Assembly (NCBI RefSeq): GCF_040536835.1
Contig: NZ_CP159578.1
Span: forward strand, 3,286,001 to 3,350,000
Length of the DNA stretch: 64,000 nucleotides
From: Salinicola endophyticus
GTDB lineage: Bacteria; Pseudomonadota; Gammaproteobacteria; Pseudomonadales; Halomonadaceae
Reading direction: 5' to 3'
Positions within the stretch are counted from its first letter, which is position 1, and each line of letters opens with the position of its first letter. The position numbers and the translations under genes are program-made. Under the pieces are notes generated by a model. It searched no databases. It worked only from the letters and a program-made list of their open reading frames with translations, and was not told the origin of the DNA. Of this stretch, positions 18,424 to 27,943 are shown in pieces.

Positions 18424-19227
18424 ATGATCGATTACTCACCCACTCCCCGCCCATCTTTGCGTTGGCTCTCTCGCCTCCGCCGCCACTGCCTCGTGGCCGC
18501 CGCTGCGCTGGGTCTCGCCACAGCGGGTATCAACGCCGCTCAGGCACAGGAGACCCTGGTCGCCGGCGCCACCCCCAGCGGTATCCCGTTCACCTTTCTG
18601 GATGTCTCCAGCGGCAAGATCACCGGCGCCATGGTCGATCTGATCGAGGCGGTGGGCCAGGACATGGGGGCCAAAGTCGAGATCAAGGAGTCGCCGTTCA
18701 ATGCGCTGATTCCGTCGCTCACCTCGGGCAAGATCGACATCATCTCGGCGGCCATGCTGCGTACCCCCGAGCGCGCCAAGGTCGTCGCCTTCAGTGACGA
18801 TGTCTATCCCTACGGTGAGGGCGTGATCGTCAAGCGTGATCATCAGGGCGACATTCATACACTCGATGATCTCAAGGGCCAGGTGGTCGGCGCCCAGGTG
18901 GGTACGACCTATGTACGCCAGCTGCAGGCGACCGGGCTGTTTCCCGAGATTCGCAACTACGACACCCTTGCCGACATGATGCGCGACGTCTCCCTGGGTC
19001 GCATCGTGGCGGGCATTGGCGACGCACCGGTGATGGCTTACCAGCTCAAGCAGGGCCGCTTCGCCGATCTCGAGCTGTCTCCCGACTACCAGCAGCAGAT
19101 GGTGGGCGAGCTCGCGCTGGCCGTGGCCAAGGACAACACCGCGCTGCTCGAGCGCGTCAACGCCTCCCTGGCCAAGCTCAAGGCAAGCGGCAAGCTCGAC
19201 GCCATCTTCGCCAAGTGGGGGCTGTAG
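18424..19227 (+). CDS. ABC importer substrate-binding protein (family 3, polar amino acid type)
   Basis: A 267-residue periplasmic binding protein. A twin-basic N-terminus and hydrophobic stretch (about 20-38) ending at AAQAQE form the signal peptide. The mature domain has the SBP_bac_3 fold signature: PFTFLDVSSGKITGAMVDLIEA early, LDDLKGQVVGAQVGTTY in the middle, and a C-terminal SGKLDAIFAKWGL. It heads a permease - ATPase - oxidase - IclR operon. Ligand type (amino acid, opine or polyamine derivative) cannot be read directly. Confidence 0.88.
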   Translation: MIDYSPTPRPSLRWLSRLRRHCLVAAAALGLATAGINAAQAQETLVAGATPSGIPFTFLDVSSGKITGAMVDLIEAVGQDMGAKVEIKESPFNALIPSLTSGKIDIISAAMLRTPERAKVVAFSDDVYPYGEGVIVKRDHQGDIHTLDDLKGQVVGAQVGTTYVRQLQATGLFPEIRNYDTLADMMRDVSLGRIVAGIGDAPVMAYQLKQGRFADLELSPDYQQQMVGELALAVAKDNTALLERVNASLAKLKASGKLDAIFAKWGL

Positions 19228-19340
19228 TACGCCCCACCGTGCCACCACCAACACTCAGCCGCTCTCCCACCCTTCCCCGCTGACCGCCGCACGCCGGACC
19301 TCGCTGTCCGGCGCGCCCGGCCTCGGCCCAGGAGGACTCT

Positions 19341-20006
19341 ATGGCGTACGCCGATATCGCCGCATTTTTCCCGATCCTGCTCAAGGGCGCCGTGGTCACG
19401 GTGCAGATCACCCTGGGCGCCCTGCTGCTCAGCACCCTGCTGGGGCTGCTGCTGGCGCTGATGAAACGCTCGCCGTTGACGCCGGTCTCGGCGCTGGCCG
19501 GCACCTTCATCAACGTGATCCGCGGCCTGCCGATCATCGTGCAGCTTTTTTACATCTACTTCGTCATTCCCGAACTGGGCATCGATCTGAGCGCCTTCCA
19601 GGCCAGCATCATCGGCCTGGGGATCGCCTATAGCGCCTATCAGGCGGAGAACTTCCGCGCCGGCATCGAGGCGGTCGACTCGGGCCAGATCGAAGCGGCC
19701 AAGTCCATCGGCATGAAGAGCGCCCTGATCATGCGCCGTGTGGTCCTGCCCCAGGCAATACGCATCGCCCTGCCCCCCTACGGCAATACCGCGGTCATGA
19801 TCCTCAAGGACTCCTCCCTCGCCTCGACCATCACGGTGGCAGAGATGACCCGGGCCGGGCAGCTGATCGCCGCCTCGACGTTCCAGAACACCACCGTCTA
19901 CACCATGGTGGCGCTGATGTACCTGGCGCTCAGCCTGCCGCTGATCTTCGGCGTCAACCGCCTGGAGCGTTTCTTCGCCAAGTCGCGACAGGGAGCCGAC
20001 CAATGA
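19341..20006 (+). CDS. ABC importer permease (polar amino acid type)
   Basis: A 221-residue inner-membrane permease with about five helices. The ATPase-docking EAA loop is present ([26 protein letters not shown]), as is the [15 protein letters not shown] segment typical of the HisMQ family. CAGGAGG just upstream fixes the start at 19341. Its stop overlaps the ATPase start by 4 bp (ATGA), so the two are coupled. Only one permease gene is present, so it probably works as a homodimer. Confidence 0.9.
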   Translation: MAYADIAAFFPILLKGAVVTVQITLGALLLSTLLGLLLALMKRSPLTPVSALAGTFINVIRGLPIIVQLFYIYFVIPELGIDLSAFQASIIGLGIAYSAYQAENFRAGIEAVDSGQIEAAKSIGMKSALIMRRVVLPQAIRIALPPYGNTAVMILKDSSLASTITVAEMTRAGQLIAASTFQNTTVYTMVALMYLALSLPLIFGVNRLERFFAKSRQGADQ

Positions 20007-20731
20007 TCGCCATCGACCATATCCACAAGGCCTTCGGCGCGACCCAGGTGCTCAAGGGCGTCAGTCTCGAGGTCGCCGCCGGCGAAGTGGTCTGTCTCAT
20101 CGGCCCGTCGGGCTCGGGCAAGTCCACCGTGCTGCGCTGCATCAACGGTCTGGAGAGTTACGACAGCGGCACGATCACCATCCATGGCCAGACAGTGGAT
20201 GTCCGGCGCAGCGATATCCACTGCCTGCGCACCCGGGTCGGCATGGTGTTCCAGCGCTTCAATCTCTTTCCCCACCGCACGGTGCTCGAGAACGTGATGG
20301 AGGGCCCTGTCTTCGTCAAGGGCGAGTCGCGGGCCGAGGCGCGCCAGCACGCCCAGGCGCTGCTCGAGAAGGTCGGCCTGGCCGAGAAGCAGACGGCCTA
20401 TCCGACCCAGCTCTCCGGCGGCCAGCAGCAGCGGGTGGCGATCGCCCGGGCACTGGCCATGCGTCCGGAGGCGATCCTGTTCGACGAGCCCACCTCCGCG
20501 CTCGACCCGGAGCTGGTGGGCGACGTGCTGACGGTGATGCGCGATCTGGCCGCGGAGGGCATGACCATGGTCGTGGTCACCCACGAGATGAGTTTCGCCA
20601 AGGAGGTGGCCGACCGGGTCTGCTTCCTCTACGGCGGCCAGATCGTCGAGGAGGGGCCAGCGTCGCGCGTGCTCAGCGAGCCACAGAATGCGCGTACGCA
20701 GGATTTTCTGCGCCGCGTGCTCGACCACTGA
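20003..20731 (+). CDS. ABC importer ATPase (polar amino acid type)
   Basis: A 242-residue cytoplasmic ATPase. Walker A GPSGSGKS is at 34-41, the Q-loop in [12 protein letters not shown], the signature LSGGQQQR and Walker [13 protein letters not shown] follow, and the H-loop is VVTHEM. It belongs to the GlnQ/HisP group. It overlaps the permease gene by 4 bp and is followed 15 bp later by the oxidase gene. Confidence 0.93.
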   Translation: MIAIDHIHKAFGATQVLKGVSLEVAAGEVVCLIGPSGSGKSTVLRCINGLESYDSGTITIHGQTVDVRRSDIHCLRTRVGMVFQRFNLFPHRTVLENVMEGPVFVKGESRAEARQHAQALLEKVGLAEKQTAYPTQLSGGQQQRVAIARALAMRPEAILFDEPTSALDPELVGDVLTVMRDLAAEGMTMVVVTHEMSFAKEVADRVCFLYGGQIVEEGPASRVLSEPQNARTQDFLRRVLDH

Positions 20732-20746
20732 ACAGGAGGCGCGACC

Positions 20747-22036
20747 ATGCCCACTTCACAGCCGATGCTGCGCTCGCTCTGGGCCGACAGCCAGCCGCCG
20801 GCGGCGCTGCTTCCCCCCCTCGAGGGCGCCTGCCACAGCGACGTGCTGATCGTCGGCGGCGGCTTCACCGGGGTCGCGGCGGCACTTGCGCTGGCCGAAC
20901 GCGGCATCTCGACGCGTCTACTGGAGGCCGACACGATCGGCTGGGGTGCCTCGGGGCGCAACGGCGGCCAGGTCATCCCGGGGCTCAAGTACGACCCCGA
21001 TCAGCTGATCGAACGCTATGGTCAGGAGCGCGGCGAGCGCCTGATCGACACCAGCAGCCGCAATGCCGACGTGGTCTTCGAGCTCATCCAGCGCCACGCC
21101 ATCGACTGCGACGCGCAGCGCCAAGGCTGGCTGCAACCCGCGGCCACCCGCGCCGGTATCCAGCGGATCGAGAGCCGCGCCGCGCAGTGGGCCGCGCGTG
21201 GGGTCGAGGTCGAGTGGCTGGCGCGGGAGGCCTGCGCCGAACGCCTCGGTACCACGGCCTATCTGGCCGGCTGGCGCGATCCCCGGGCGGGCAGCCTCAA
21301 CCCATTGGCCTTCGTGCGCGGCCTGGCCCGAGCAGCGAGCGCCGCGGGTGCACAGCTCCACGAAGGTTCGGCAGTGACCGGGCTGGCCCGCCATGCCGGG
21401 GGCTGGCGGGCGTCCACCGCCCGTGGGGAAGTGACGGCCGAGCGCGTGCTGCTGTGCACCAACGGCTATACCGACACCCTGCAGCCCGGTCTGGCGCGCA
21501 GTGTGATCGCCGCCAACAGTTTTCAGATCGCTACCCGGCCGCTGAGCGCGGAGGAAGGCGCGACCATTCTGCCCCGGGGAGAGGTCGCCTCGGATGCGCG
21601 CAAGCTGCTGTTCTATTTCCGCCGCGATGCCGCCGGCCGGCTGCTGTTCGGCGGACGTGGGCCTTTCCATGACCCCCGCGCCCCCAGCGATTTCCGCCAT
21701 CTGATCAGCGGCATGACCAGGCTCTATCCGGCGCTGAAGGGCGTCGAGATCGACTATGCCTGGGGCGGACGGGTGGCGCTGACCCAGGATGCCATGCCGC
21801 ACGTGCACGAACCCGCCCCCGGCTTGCACGTGGCGTTGGGTTACAACGGCCGTGGCGTGGGAATGGGCACCCATCTAGGCAGCCTGATCGGTCGCCATCT
21901 CGGTACCCGGGCACTCGCCGACGCCCTGCCGCTGCCGCTCACCCCTATCGCGCCGATCCCGCTGCACGGCCTGCAGCGGCTCTACGTCGCGGCGGTGATC
22001 CAGTACTATCGGACCCAGGATTGGCTGGAGCGATGA
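20747..22036 (+). CDS. FAD-dependent amine/amino acid oxidoreductase (PuuB/DadA-like)
   Basis: A 429-residue DAO-family flavoprotein. The FAD dinucleotide motif DVLIVGGGFTGVAAALALAE is near the N-terminus, with GWGASGRNGGQ after it as in gamma-glutamylputrescine oxidase. The C-terminal YNGRGVGMGTHLGS binds the flavin. ACAGGAGG precedes the ATG. Placement behind an amino acid importer suggests it oxidises the imported amine or amino acid in the cytoplasm. The start of the IclR gene follows by 11 bp. Confidence 0.85.
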   Translation: MPTSQPMLRSLWADSQPPAALLPPLEGACHSDVLIVGGGFTGVAAALALAERGISTRLLEADTIGWGASGRNGGQVIPGLKYDPDQLIERYGQERGERLIDTSSRNADVVFELIQRHAIDCDAQRQGWLQPAATRAGIQRIESRAAQWAARGVEVEWLAREACAERLGTTAYLAGWRDPRAGSLNPLAFVRGLARAASAAGAQLHEGSAVTGLARHAGGWRASTARGEVTAERVLLCTNGYTDTLQPGLARSVIAANSFQIATRPLSAEEGATILPRGEVASDARKLLFYFRRDAAGRLLFGGRGPFHDPRAPSDFRHLISGMTRLYPALKGVEIDYAWGGRVALTQDAMPHVHEPAPGLHVALGYNGRGVGMGTHLGSLIGRHLGTRALADALPLPLTPIAPIPLHGLQRLYVAAVIQYYRTQDWLER

Positions 22037-22047
22037 CAGGAGACCCG

Positions 22048-22842
22048 ATGGCCGACTCAGCAAGCGCCGGTACCCGCTCGGCGCTGTTCAACCAGTCGAT
22101 CGAGAAGGCATTCGTGGTACTGGGGCTGTTCGATGCGCACCACAGCGAACTCAGCCTGTCGGAGATCGCCAGACTCACCGAGATGAGCATGGGCTCGGTG
22201 CAGCGCATCACCCATACCCTGGAGCAGCTCGGTTACCTGGTACGCGTGGCGCAGAGTCGCAAATACCGGATCGGCATCGGGGTGCTCCGCGTGGGGGCAC
22301 AGTATCTCGAGGCCAACCTGCTGATCGACTGCGCCAACCCGTATCTATCGGATCTCAGCAATCGCTGCCTGGAGACGGTCTCGCTGACCGAGCCCTGCGG
22401 GCTCGACATGGTCTATGTGGCGCGCTTCACCAGCCGCCACTACATCCCGATCCACATGCCGATCGGCAGCCGCGTGCCGATGTTCTGCACCGCCTCTGGA
22501 CGTGCCTACCTCTCGGCACTCGACGACACCGCCCTGCGCGATCACCTGACACGCAGCGAGCGCATCGCCCACACCGCCAACACCATTACCGAGATCGAGG
22601 ACCTGGTGGCGATCGTGCAGCAGTGCCGCCGGCGCGGCCTGGCCTGGAACAACGCCGAATACTTCCGCGGCGACATCAATATCGCCGCGCCCGTGATCAA
22701 CGCTTCGGGGCAGCCGGTGGCGGCGGTACACGTCACCGCCCCGGCCAGCCGCTGGCAGCTGGAGAACGCCATCGATACTCTCGGACCGCCGCTGCTGGAG
22801 TGTGCGCGGGCGATCACCCAGGCGGCGCGCACCCGGCGCTAG
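22048..22842 (+). CDS. IclR-family regulator
   Basis: A 264-residue IclR regulator: winged helix at about 15-75 (LSLSEIARLTEMSMGSVQRITHTL), then a GAF-like effector domain with ASGRAYLSAL and GLAWNNAEYFRGDINIAAPV. AGGAG lies 5-6 bases ahead of the ATG at 22048; the frame is open to 22021 but the extra codons overlap the oxidase end. It is last in the ABC/oxidase operon and presumably autoregulates it. Confidence 0.88.
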   Translation: MADSASAGTRSALFNQSIEKAFVVLGLFDAHHSELSLSEIARLTEMSMGSVQRITHTLEQLGYLVRVAQSRKYRIGIGVLRVGAQYLEANLLIDCANPYLSDLSNRCLETVSLTEPCGLDMVYVARFTSRHYIPIHMPIGSRVPMFCTASGRAYLSALDDTALRDHLTRSERIAHTANTITEIEDLVAIVQQCRRRGLAWNNAEYFRGDINIAAPVINASGQPVAAVHVTAPASRWQLENAIDTLGPPLLECARAITQAARTRR

Positions 22843-22853
22843 GCGCCACCCGT

Positions 22854-23846
22854 TTAGCCCTCCAGCGGTGGCAGCCGCCGCCGGCGCAGATTGAGTGTCA
22901 CCAGCGAGACGCCGACGATCACCACCAGCGCACCGATCACCTGATTGAGCGTGATCGGCGCGCCGAGCATCAGATAGCCGAGCCCCATGGTCACCACCGG
23001 CAGCAGGTTGAGCGAGGTCGCAGTGTGGCTGGGTCCGACCAGCAGCAGCGCCCGGTTGTAGCAGATCAGCGCGACCAGCGAGGGGCCGAGCCCCAGATAG
23101 AGAATGGCGGCGAGGGCATGACCGTCGAGCTGCCAGGCCTCGGCGAAGAAGGCGTTTTCCACCACCACCAGCGGCGTGAGGAACAGCACCGCGATGCCGG
23201 TCATCGGTACCAGCGAGGCGTAGAACGGCACCCGGCTCAGCCAGTGGCGCGCTGCCACCGAATAGATCACCCAGGCCAGCACCGCCGCCGCTACCAGCGC
23301 ATCACCGCTCTGCAGTCGCGCCAGCGTGCGCACCAGAGCCCCATCCGAGACCACCCAGGCCGCACCGCCGGCGGAGAGCAGAATACCGAGCCAGCGTATG
23401 CGCCCCAGTCGTTCGCGGAAGAACAGCGCCATCAGCATGGCGGTGGCTGCCGGGGTCAGACTCTCCAGCACCGCCACCGTGGTCGCATCGCTGACCCGCA
23501 GCGCCGAGTAGAGCAGCGCGGAGAACAGCGCCATGCCGTTGATCGACATGATCGTCAGCGCCTTGAGCTCGCGCCCCAGTACCTCGCGCTGGCGCCAGGC
23601 GGCGGCACCGAAGATCAGCGTCACCGCCAGGAACACCACCAGCATGCGCGACCACGCCAGGGTCAGCGGCGGCACGCTGACGGTGGCGAACTTGCCGACC
23701 ACCAGATTGCCGGAGAAGAGCAGCACGACGACCGCGAGATAGAACACGGCGATAAAAGGCACACGGCACCTGTCGATGACGATGAGAGTGAGGCGGACAG
23801 CCGCCGACGCCGGAGCACGATAGCAATGCCGGCGCGCCGATGACAT
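22854..23846 (-). CDS. EamA/DMT-family transporter
   Basis: A 10-helix drug/metabolite transporter with two EamA repeats (first half GNLVVGKFATVSVPPLTLAW, second half starting near AVLAWVIYSVAARHWLSR). It converges on the IclR gene 11 bp away. The N-terminus is uncertain. An ATG at 23846 gives a basic 28-residue extension, while a GTG at 23762 would begin directly at the first helix (PFIAVFYLAVVVLLF) with an AGG 4 bases upstream. Substrate is unknown; amino acid or metabolite export is usual. Confidence 0.82.
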   Translation of the reverse strand: MSSARRHCYRAPASAAVRLTLIVIDRCRVPFIAVFYLAVVVLLFSGNLVVGKFATVSVPPLTLAWSRMLVVFLAVTLIFGAAAWRQREVLGRELKALTIMSINGMALFSALLYSALRVSDATTVAVLESLTPAATAMLMALFFRERLGRIRWLGILLSAGGAAWVVSDGALVRTLARLQSGDALVAAAVLAWVIYSVAARHWLSRVPFYASLVPMTGIAVLFLTPLVVVENAFFAEAWQLDGHALAAILYLGLGPSLVALICYNRALLLVGPSHTATSLNLLPVVTMGLGYLMLGAPITLNQVIGALVVIVGVSLVTLNLRRRRLPPLEG

Positions 23847-24003
23847 GCGCCTTCGGTACAACATGACGGCGCTCACCGGGGGCACGAGTACCACGCCACG
23901 ACAAGTCGGGTATGTCGGCTACACTTCAATCGACAGCGCTAATCAATGAGCCGCCTCAACACGGCGTTCAGCGCCTCGCTGGCCACCGCAAAAGGACCTT
24001 GCC

Positions 24004-24462
24004 ATGACCGCCACTGCCGAATCGACCCGCGTCCGCGTGGTCCGTCGCGGAATCAATCCGCTGCACGGGCTGCTGCTGGCGGGCACCTTCCCGCTCTATC
24101 TGACCGCCGCGTTGAGCGACTACGCCTACGCCACCAGCTATCACATTCAGTGGTCGACCTTTGCCTCCTGGGCTATCGCCGGCGGCCTGGTGTTCAACGG
24201 CCTTGCCTGGCTGTTCGCGCTGGGCGGCATCGTGATGGCCAGCGGCCAGCGCGGCCGCGCCGGGCTGGAGTGCCTGCTGCTGCTGGTCACCTTCGTGCTC
24301 GGCTTCATCAATGCCCTGGTCCACGCCCGCGATGCCTGGGCGATGATGCCCACCGGCTTCGTACTCTCGATCGTGATTGCCCTGCTCGCCCTGGTGGCGG
24401 CCCTGATCGGGCTTTCGCGCAACCGCGCTATCGCACAAGAGATGACGGGAGGCCGCGCCTGA
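24004..24462 (+). CDS. DUF2231 inner-membrane protein
   Basis: A 152-residue protein with four predicted helices (about 23-43, 55-78, 87-107, 116-138) matching DUF2231. It is coupled by a one-base overlap (TGATG) to the sorbosone-dehydrogenase-like gene, a pairing seen in other genomes. It may be a membrane electron acceptor or anchor for that periplasmic enzyme; this role is an inference. Confidence 0.75.
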   Translation: MTATAESTRVRVVRRGINPLHGLLLAGTFPLYLTAALSDYAYATSYHIQWSTFASWAIAGGLVFNGLAWLFALGGIVMASGQRGRAGLECLLLLVTFVLGFINALVHARDAWAMMPTGFVLSIVIALLALVAALIGLSRNRAIAQEMTGGRA

Positions 24463-25937
24463 TGACCACTCGCCCGCGTCACACCGCCCCGCTCGCGTGT
24501 CTGCCTCGCCTGACCCTGCTGCCACTGCTGCTGGTCGCCACTGGTGCCCTGGCCGCCGAGGCCCAGTATGGCGCCGACCCTCAGCTACCCGATCCGCAGC
24601 GCGGCCTGCTGCCCAATATGGGTGTGCCCGAGCAGACACCCTGGAACGAGCGCAAGCCCGAGGTACCCGAGGGCTACACCATCACCGCCATCGCCACCGA
24701 TCTACAGGTGCCGCGTCAGACCCTGGTGCTGCCCAACGGCGATATCCTGGTCGCCGAAGGCAAGGGTGGCGGCAACGCGCCCAAGGTCCGGCCCAAGGAC
24801 TTCATTGCCGGGCTGATCCAGTCCAAGGGCACCACCGCGGTCAAGGGCGGTGATCGCCTCACCCTGCTGCGCGACGCCGATGGTGATGGCACCTACGAGC
24901 AGCAGACGGTGTTCGCCGACGGGCTGAACGCCCCCTACGGCCTGGCACTGGTGGGCGGCGACCTCTATGTCGCCAATCAGGATGCGCTGGTGCGCTTCGA
25001 CTATCAGCCGGGCCAGACCGCCGCCCGCGGCGCCCCCGAGACGCTGACCCCGCTGCCGGCACAGATCAACCACCACTGGACCAAGGCGCTGACCGCGAGC
25101 CCCGATGGTGACTACCTTTACGTGGGGATCGGCTCCAACAGCAATATCACCGAGCGCGGCATGGCCGCCGAGGTCGACCGCGCCGAGATCTGGCAGATCG
25201 ATACCGAGACCGGTGCCCATCGCACCTACGCCGGCGGCCTGCGCAATCCCACCGCGCTGACCTTCCAGCCCGGCACCGATACGCTGTGGGCGGTGGTCAA
25301 CGAGCGTGACGAGCTGGGCCCCAATCTGGTGCCGGACTATCTCACCAGCGTGCAGGAAGGCGGCTTCTACGGCTGGCCCTACAGCTACTGGGGCCAGCAC
25401 GTCGACCCGCGGGTGCGCCCGCAGGACCCGGCCAAGGTCGAGTCCGCCATCGCTCCCGACTACAGCCTCGGCTCCCACCGCGCGCCGCTCGGCGTCGCCT
25501 TCTCCAATGCCGCGGTCGGTGGCGAGTTCAGCGATGGGGTCTTCGTCAGCGAGCACGGCAGCTGGAACCGCGCCGATCCGGTCGGCTACAAGGTGGTGTT
25601 CATTCCGTTCGAGAATGGCCAACCCGCCGGCGACCCGGTCGACTTCGTCTCCGGCTTCCTGGCCAGCGATGACACTACCCGCGGCCGCCCGGTGGGGGTC
25701 AGCGTGGCACCCGACGGCGCGGTGATCATCGCCGACGACCTCACCAATGCGGTCTGGCGGGTGACCCGCGATGTGCCGGCGGTCGACGCCAGTGGCGATC
25801 CAGATACCCGTGGCGATACCCGCACCAGTGACAATACGGATAATGATGACGACACCGGTGCAACCGGCGAGGCGTCACAAGCACCGATCATGGACACTGC
25901 ACCCGCCAGGGAGGGTAACGACACCAAAAACGTCTGA
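24462..25937 (+). CDS. Periplasmic PQQ-type sugar/sorbosone dehydrogenase-like protein
   Basis: A 491-residue beta-propeller protein. A signal peptide (LTLLPLLLVATGALAAEA) is at about 17-34. The body contains the glucose/sorbosone dehydrogenase signatures: GLNAPYGLALVGGDLYVA, GGLRNPTALTFQPGTDTLW, VSEHGSWNRADPVGYKV and GRPVGVSVAPDGAVIIADD. The last 50 residues are an unusual Asp/Thr-rich low-complexity tail. No PQQ synthesis genes are in the window. The start at 24462 gives the signal peptide; the frame is open far upstream over the DUF2231 gene but that part is a shadow. Confidence 0.83.
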   Translation: MTTRPRHTAPLACLPRLTLLPLLLVATGALAAEAQYGADPQLPDPQRGLLPNMGVPEQTPWNERKPEVPEGYTITAIATDLQVPRQTLVLPNGDILVAEGKGGGNAPKVRPKDFIAGLIQSKGTTAVKGGDRLTLLRDADGDGTYEQQTVFADGLNAPYGLALVGGDLYVANQDALVRFDYQPGQTAARGAPETLTPLPAQINHHWTKALTASPDGDYLYVGIGSNSNITERGMAAEVDRAEIWQIDTETGAHRTYAGGLRNPTALTFQPGTDTLWAVVNERDELGPNLVPDYLTSVQEGGFYGWPYSYWGQHVDPRVRPQDPAKVESAIAPDYSLGSHRAPLGVAFSNAAVGGEFSDGVFVSEHGSWNRADPVGYKVVFIPFENGQPAGDPVDFVSGFLASDDTTRGRPVGVSVAPDGAVIIADDLTNAVWRVTRDVPAVDASGDPDTRGDTRTSDNTDNDDDTGATGEASQAPIMDTAPAREGNDTKNV

Positions 25938-25956
25938 CACCCCGTCTGCAGGGCAC

Positions 25957-25988
25957 GACGCCCCGGTGGCATATGCCATCGGGGCGTC
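25957..25988 (+). terminator. Terminator after the sorbosone-dehydrogenase-like gene
   Basis: A 32-bp near-perfect palindrome with arms beginning GACGCCCCG and ending CGGGGCGTC and a central TGGCAT/ATGCCA, followed by CTTGT. It lies 20 bp after the stop codon. Confidence 0.7.
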
Positions 25989-26094
25989 CTTGTATTCGGC
26001 GTCGGCTACTGGCTGTGGGTGGATGGCGAGCAAGCCTGCCGGTAATGCCCAACCAGGCGCATGGCCAAGCAACGACACGGCGAGCCCGGGCGCC

Positions 26095-27861
26095 TCATGG
26101 CGCCGGCTCGCCAGCCTCGCCCGAGGTGTGCCCGCGGGCGATGTCACGATGACTGAGCACCACCACGTCCCGGGGCCACCACTCGGGATGCTCGTCGCGA
26201 ATGAACGCCAGCAGCTTCTCGCGGATGCTGACCTCGGCGGTCCATCCGGATAGCGGGTCGACCGTCATCAGATAGCAGGTCACGGTCTGTGCCGGGCCGG
26301 TCTGATCGGTCACGCAGCACAGCAGCTTGTGATGCTCGATCACGTTCTCCTCGGCCTTGGCGAACTCGAGGAACTTGTCGCGCAGGATCGCGATGTCGGC
26401 GCTCAGATGCAGCGTCAGCACGAGGCTGCGGTACTCCTTCGTGCTCTTGGACGAGAGGTTCTCGAACGCCTTCGAGGCGAAGTAGGTGACCGGCACGATC
26501 AGGCGTCGCTCGTTCCATAACCGCAGCCGGATATGCGTGTAGAAGATCCCTTCGACGTAGGCCCACTGCCCTTCGAACATCACCAGATCACCGACCCGTA
26601 TCGGCTTGGCCAGCGACAGCTGAAACGATGACAGGATGTTGCCGAGCACCGCCTGCCCCGCCACGCCCACCAGCACCGCCAGTACGCTGGCCGAGGCCAG
26701 AAGCGAGAGCCCCAGGGTTTCGAACAGCTGAACCTGCCCGAGGACATAGATCGATACCGCCGTCACCAGAATGAGGATGATGATGCGCCGCACCGCGTAG
26801 AGCGTGGTGAGCAGCTTGCGCTCGTCCCTGGGCTTGGAGTCATCGATCTGCCCGGCGAGACGCCGCGTCATCTTCAGCATCATGGTATCGACCAGGCGCA
26901 GCCCGACAGCCCCGATTCCCCAGGCCAGGATGGCGATCAGCACCACGCGTAGGGTGGTCGTCGCCACCGCCGAGAAGGAGACGACGTAATCGAGCAGCGC
27001 CTGGGTCAGCAACGACATCACGATAAGCGCTACCGGGCCGCGAATCTGCTTGGCGAAGATGCTCGGCGCACCGGTGGGCAGCCAGCGCGTCACCACCTCG
27101 ATCAGGCGGTAGACACCCTTGCCGATCAGCGCGACCGCCAGCAGCACCAGCGGGATCGCAATCCACTCCCAGATCCGCAGCGGCCCGAACGAGGTCTTGA
27201 GACGCTCGGGAATGTGGCGCTCGAACGCTGCCGGGCCATATTCGTGATAGAGCGCAGGGATCGCCGCCACGCTCTCCGGCGTGATCAGCCAGACCGGATC
27301 TGCGTTGCCGACGCGATAACGCCCCAGCCGGATGTCATAGGTGTCACCGTCGGCCTCGAGCGAAGCCAGTTCGATATCGCGACGTGGCTCGCCGGCGTAA
27401 GGGCTCTTGCCCGTAGGGTCCTCGGTGGCGGCATCCTGACGCCCGGAGAGGCCGGAAAGACGGATCGACTTGCCACGCTGGAAGATGGCGGCGAGTTCTC
27501 GCGCCAGCGCCGCGCCCCGCTCGCGCTGTTCCGCCGGAGAGAGGTCGGCGAGGTTGAGGATATGCGCCGCCGCCGCGAAATCATCCTGGTCGGCCAGATT
27601 GCGGAAGGTGCGCATCGCCTCCCGCGGCGTTCTCAGCTTGACGGCGTCCGGCACCGGCCCCAGGCCACGATTCAGCGAATCGGCCGCGTACCACTCCTGG
27701 GCACCGCCGGCGTCCGGCGTCTGTGCCAGGCACAGGCTGGAGACCAGCCATATCGATAGCGCCAGCCACCAGCGCAGCCATGAGCCCGTCCGTATCATCC
27801 CTGAGTCTCGCTTGCGTGAATCGTTCGCCGGATCATCCCGCCTTCCCTGGGGCGAGTCCAT
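26095..27861 (-). CDS. MscS-family mechanosensitive channel
   Basis: A large (about 590 residues) MscS-type channel of the inner membrane. A signal-like segment (MIRTGSWLRWWLALSIWLVSS) is followed by a periplasmic region, several membrane helices and the MscS core (SVLAVLVGVAGQAVLGNILSSF pore helix, then the beta-domain PIRVGDLVMFEGQWAYVEGI). Members release osmolytes on hypo-osmotic shock. Candidate starts are the ATG at 27861 and the ATG at 27798, which would begin exactly at the signal sequence; neither has a clearly better ribosome-binding site. Confidence 0.87.
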   Translation of the reverse strand: MDSPQGRRDDPANDSRKRDSGMIRTGSWLRWWLALSIWLVSSLCLAQTPDAGGAQEWYAADSLNRGLGPVPDAVKLRTPREAMRTFRNLADQDDFAAAAHILNLADLSPAEQRERGAALARELAAIFQRGKSIRLSGLSGRQDAATEDPTGKSPYAGEPRRDIELASLEADGDTYDIRLGRYRVGNADPVWLITPESVAAIPALYHEYGPAAFERHIPERLKTSFGPLRIWEWIAIPLVLLAVALIGKGVYRLIEVVTRWLPTGAPSIFAKQIRGPVALIVMSLLTQALLDYVVSFSAVATTTLRVVLIAILAWGIGAVGLRLVDTMMLKMTRRLAGQIDDSKPRDERKLLTTLYAVRRIIILILVTAVSIYVLGQVQLFETLGLSLLASASVLAVLVGVAGQAVLGNILSSFQLSLAKPIRVGDLVMFEGQWAYVEGIFYTHIRLRLWNERRLIVPVTYFASKAFENLSSKSTKEYRSLVLTLHLSADIAILRDKFLEFAKAEENVIEHHKLLCCVTDQTGPAQTVTCYLMTVDPLSGWTAEVSIREKLLAFIRDEHPEWWPRDVVVLSHRDIARGHTSGEAGEPAP

Positions 27862-27943
27862 CACATGGGTCAATCCTGCCGACGGGGCCGTGTCATCCCT
27901 ACCTGCCGCGACAGCCGTGACGCCCCGAGACGCCGCCCCGGGC

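Noticed and set aside
25875..26147. 90-codon minus frame over the terminator after the sorbosone-dehydrogenase-like gene
   Set aside because: It crosses a strong terminator palindrome and has no signature.
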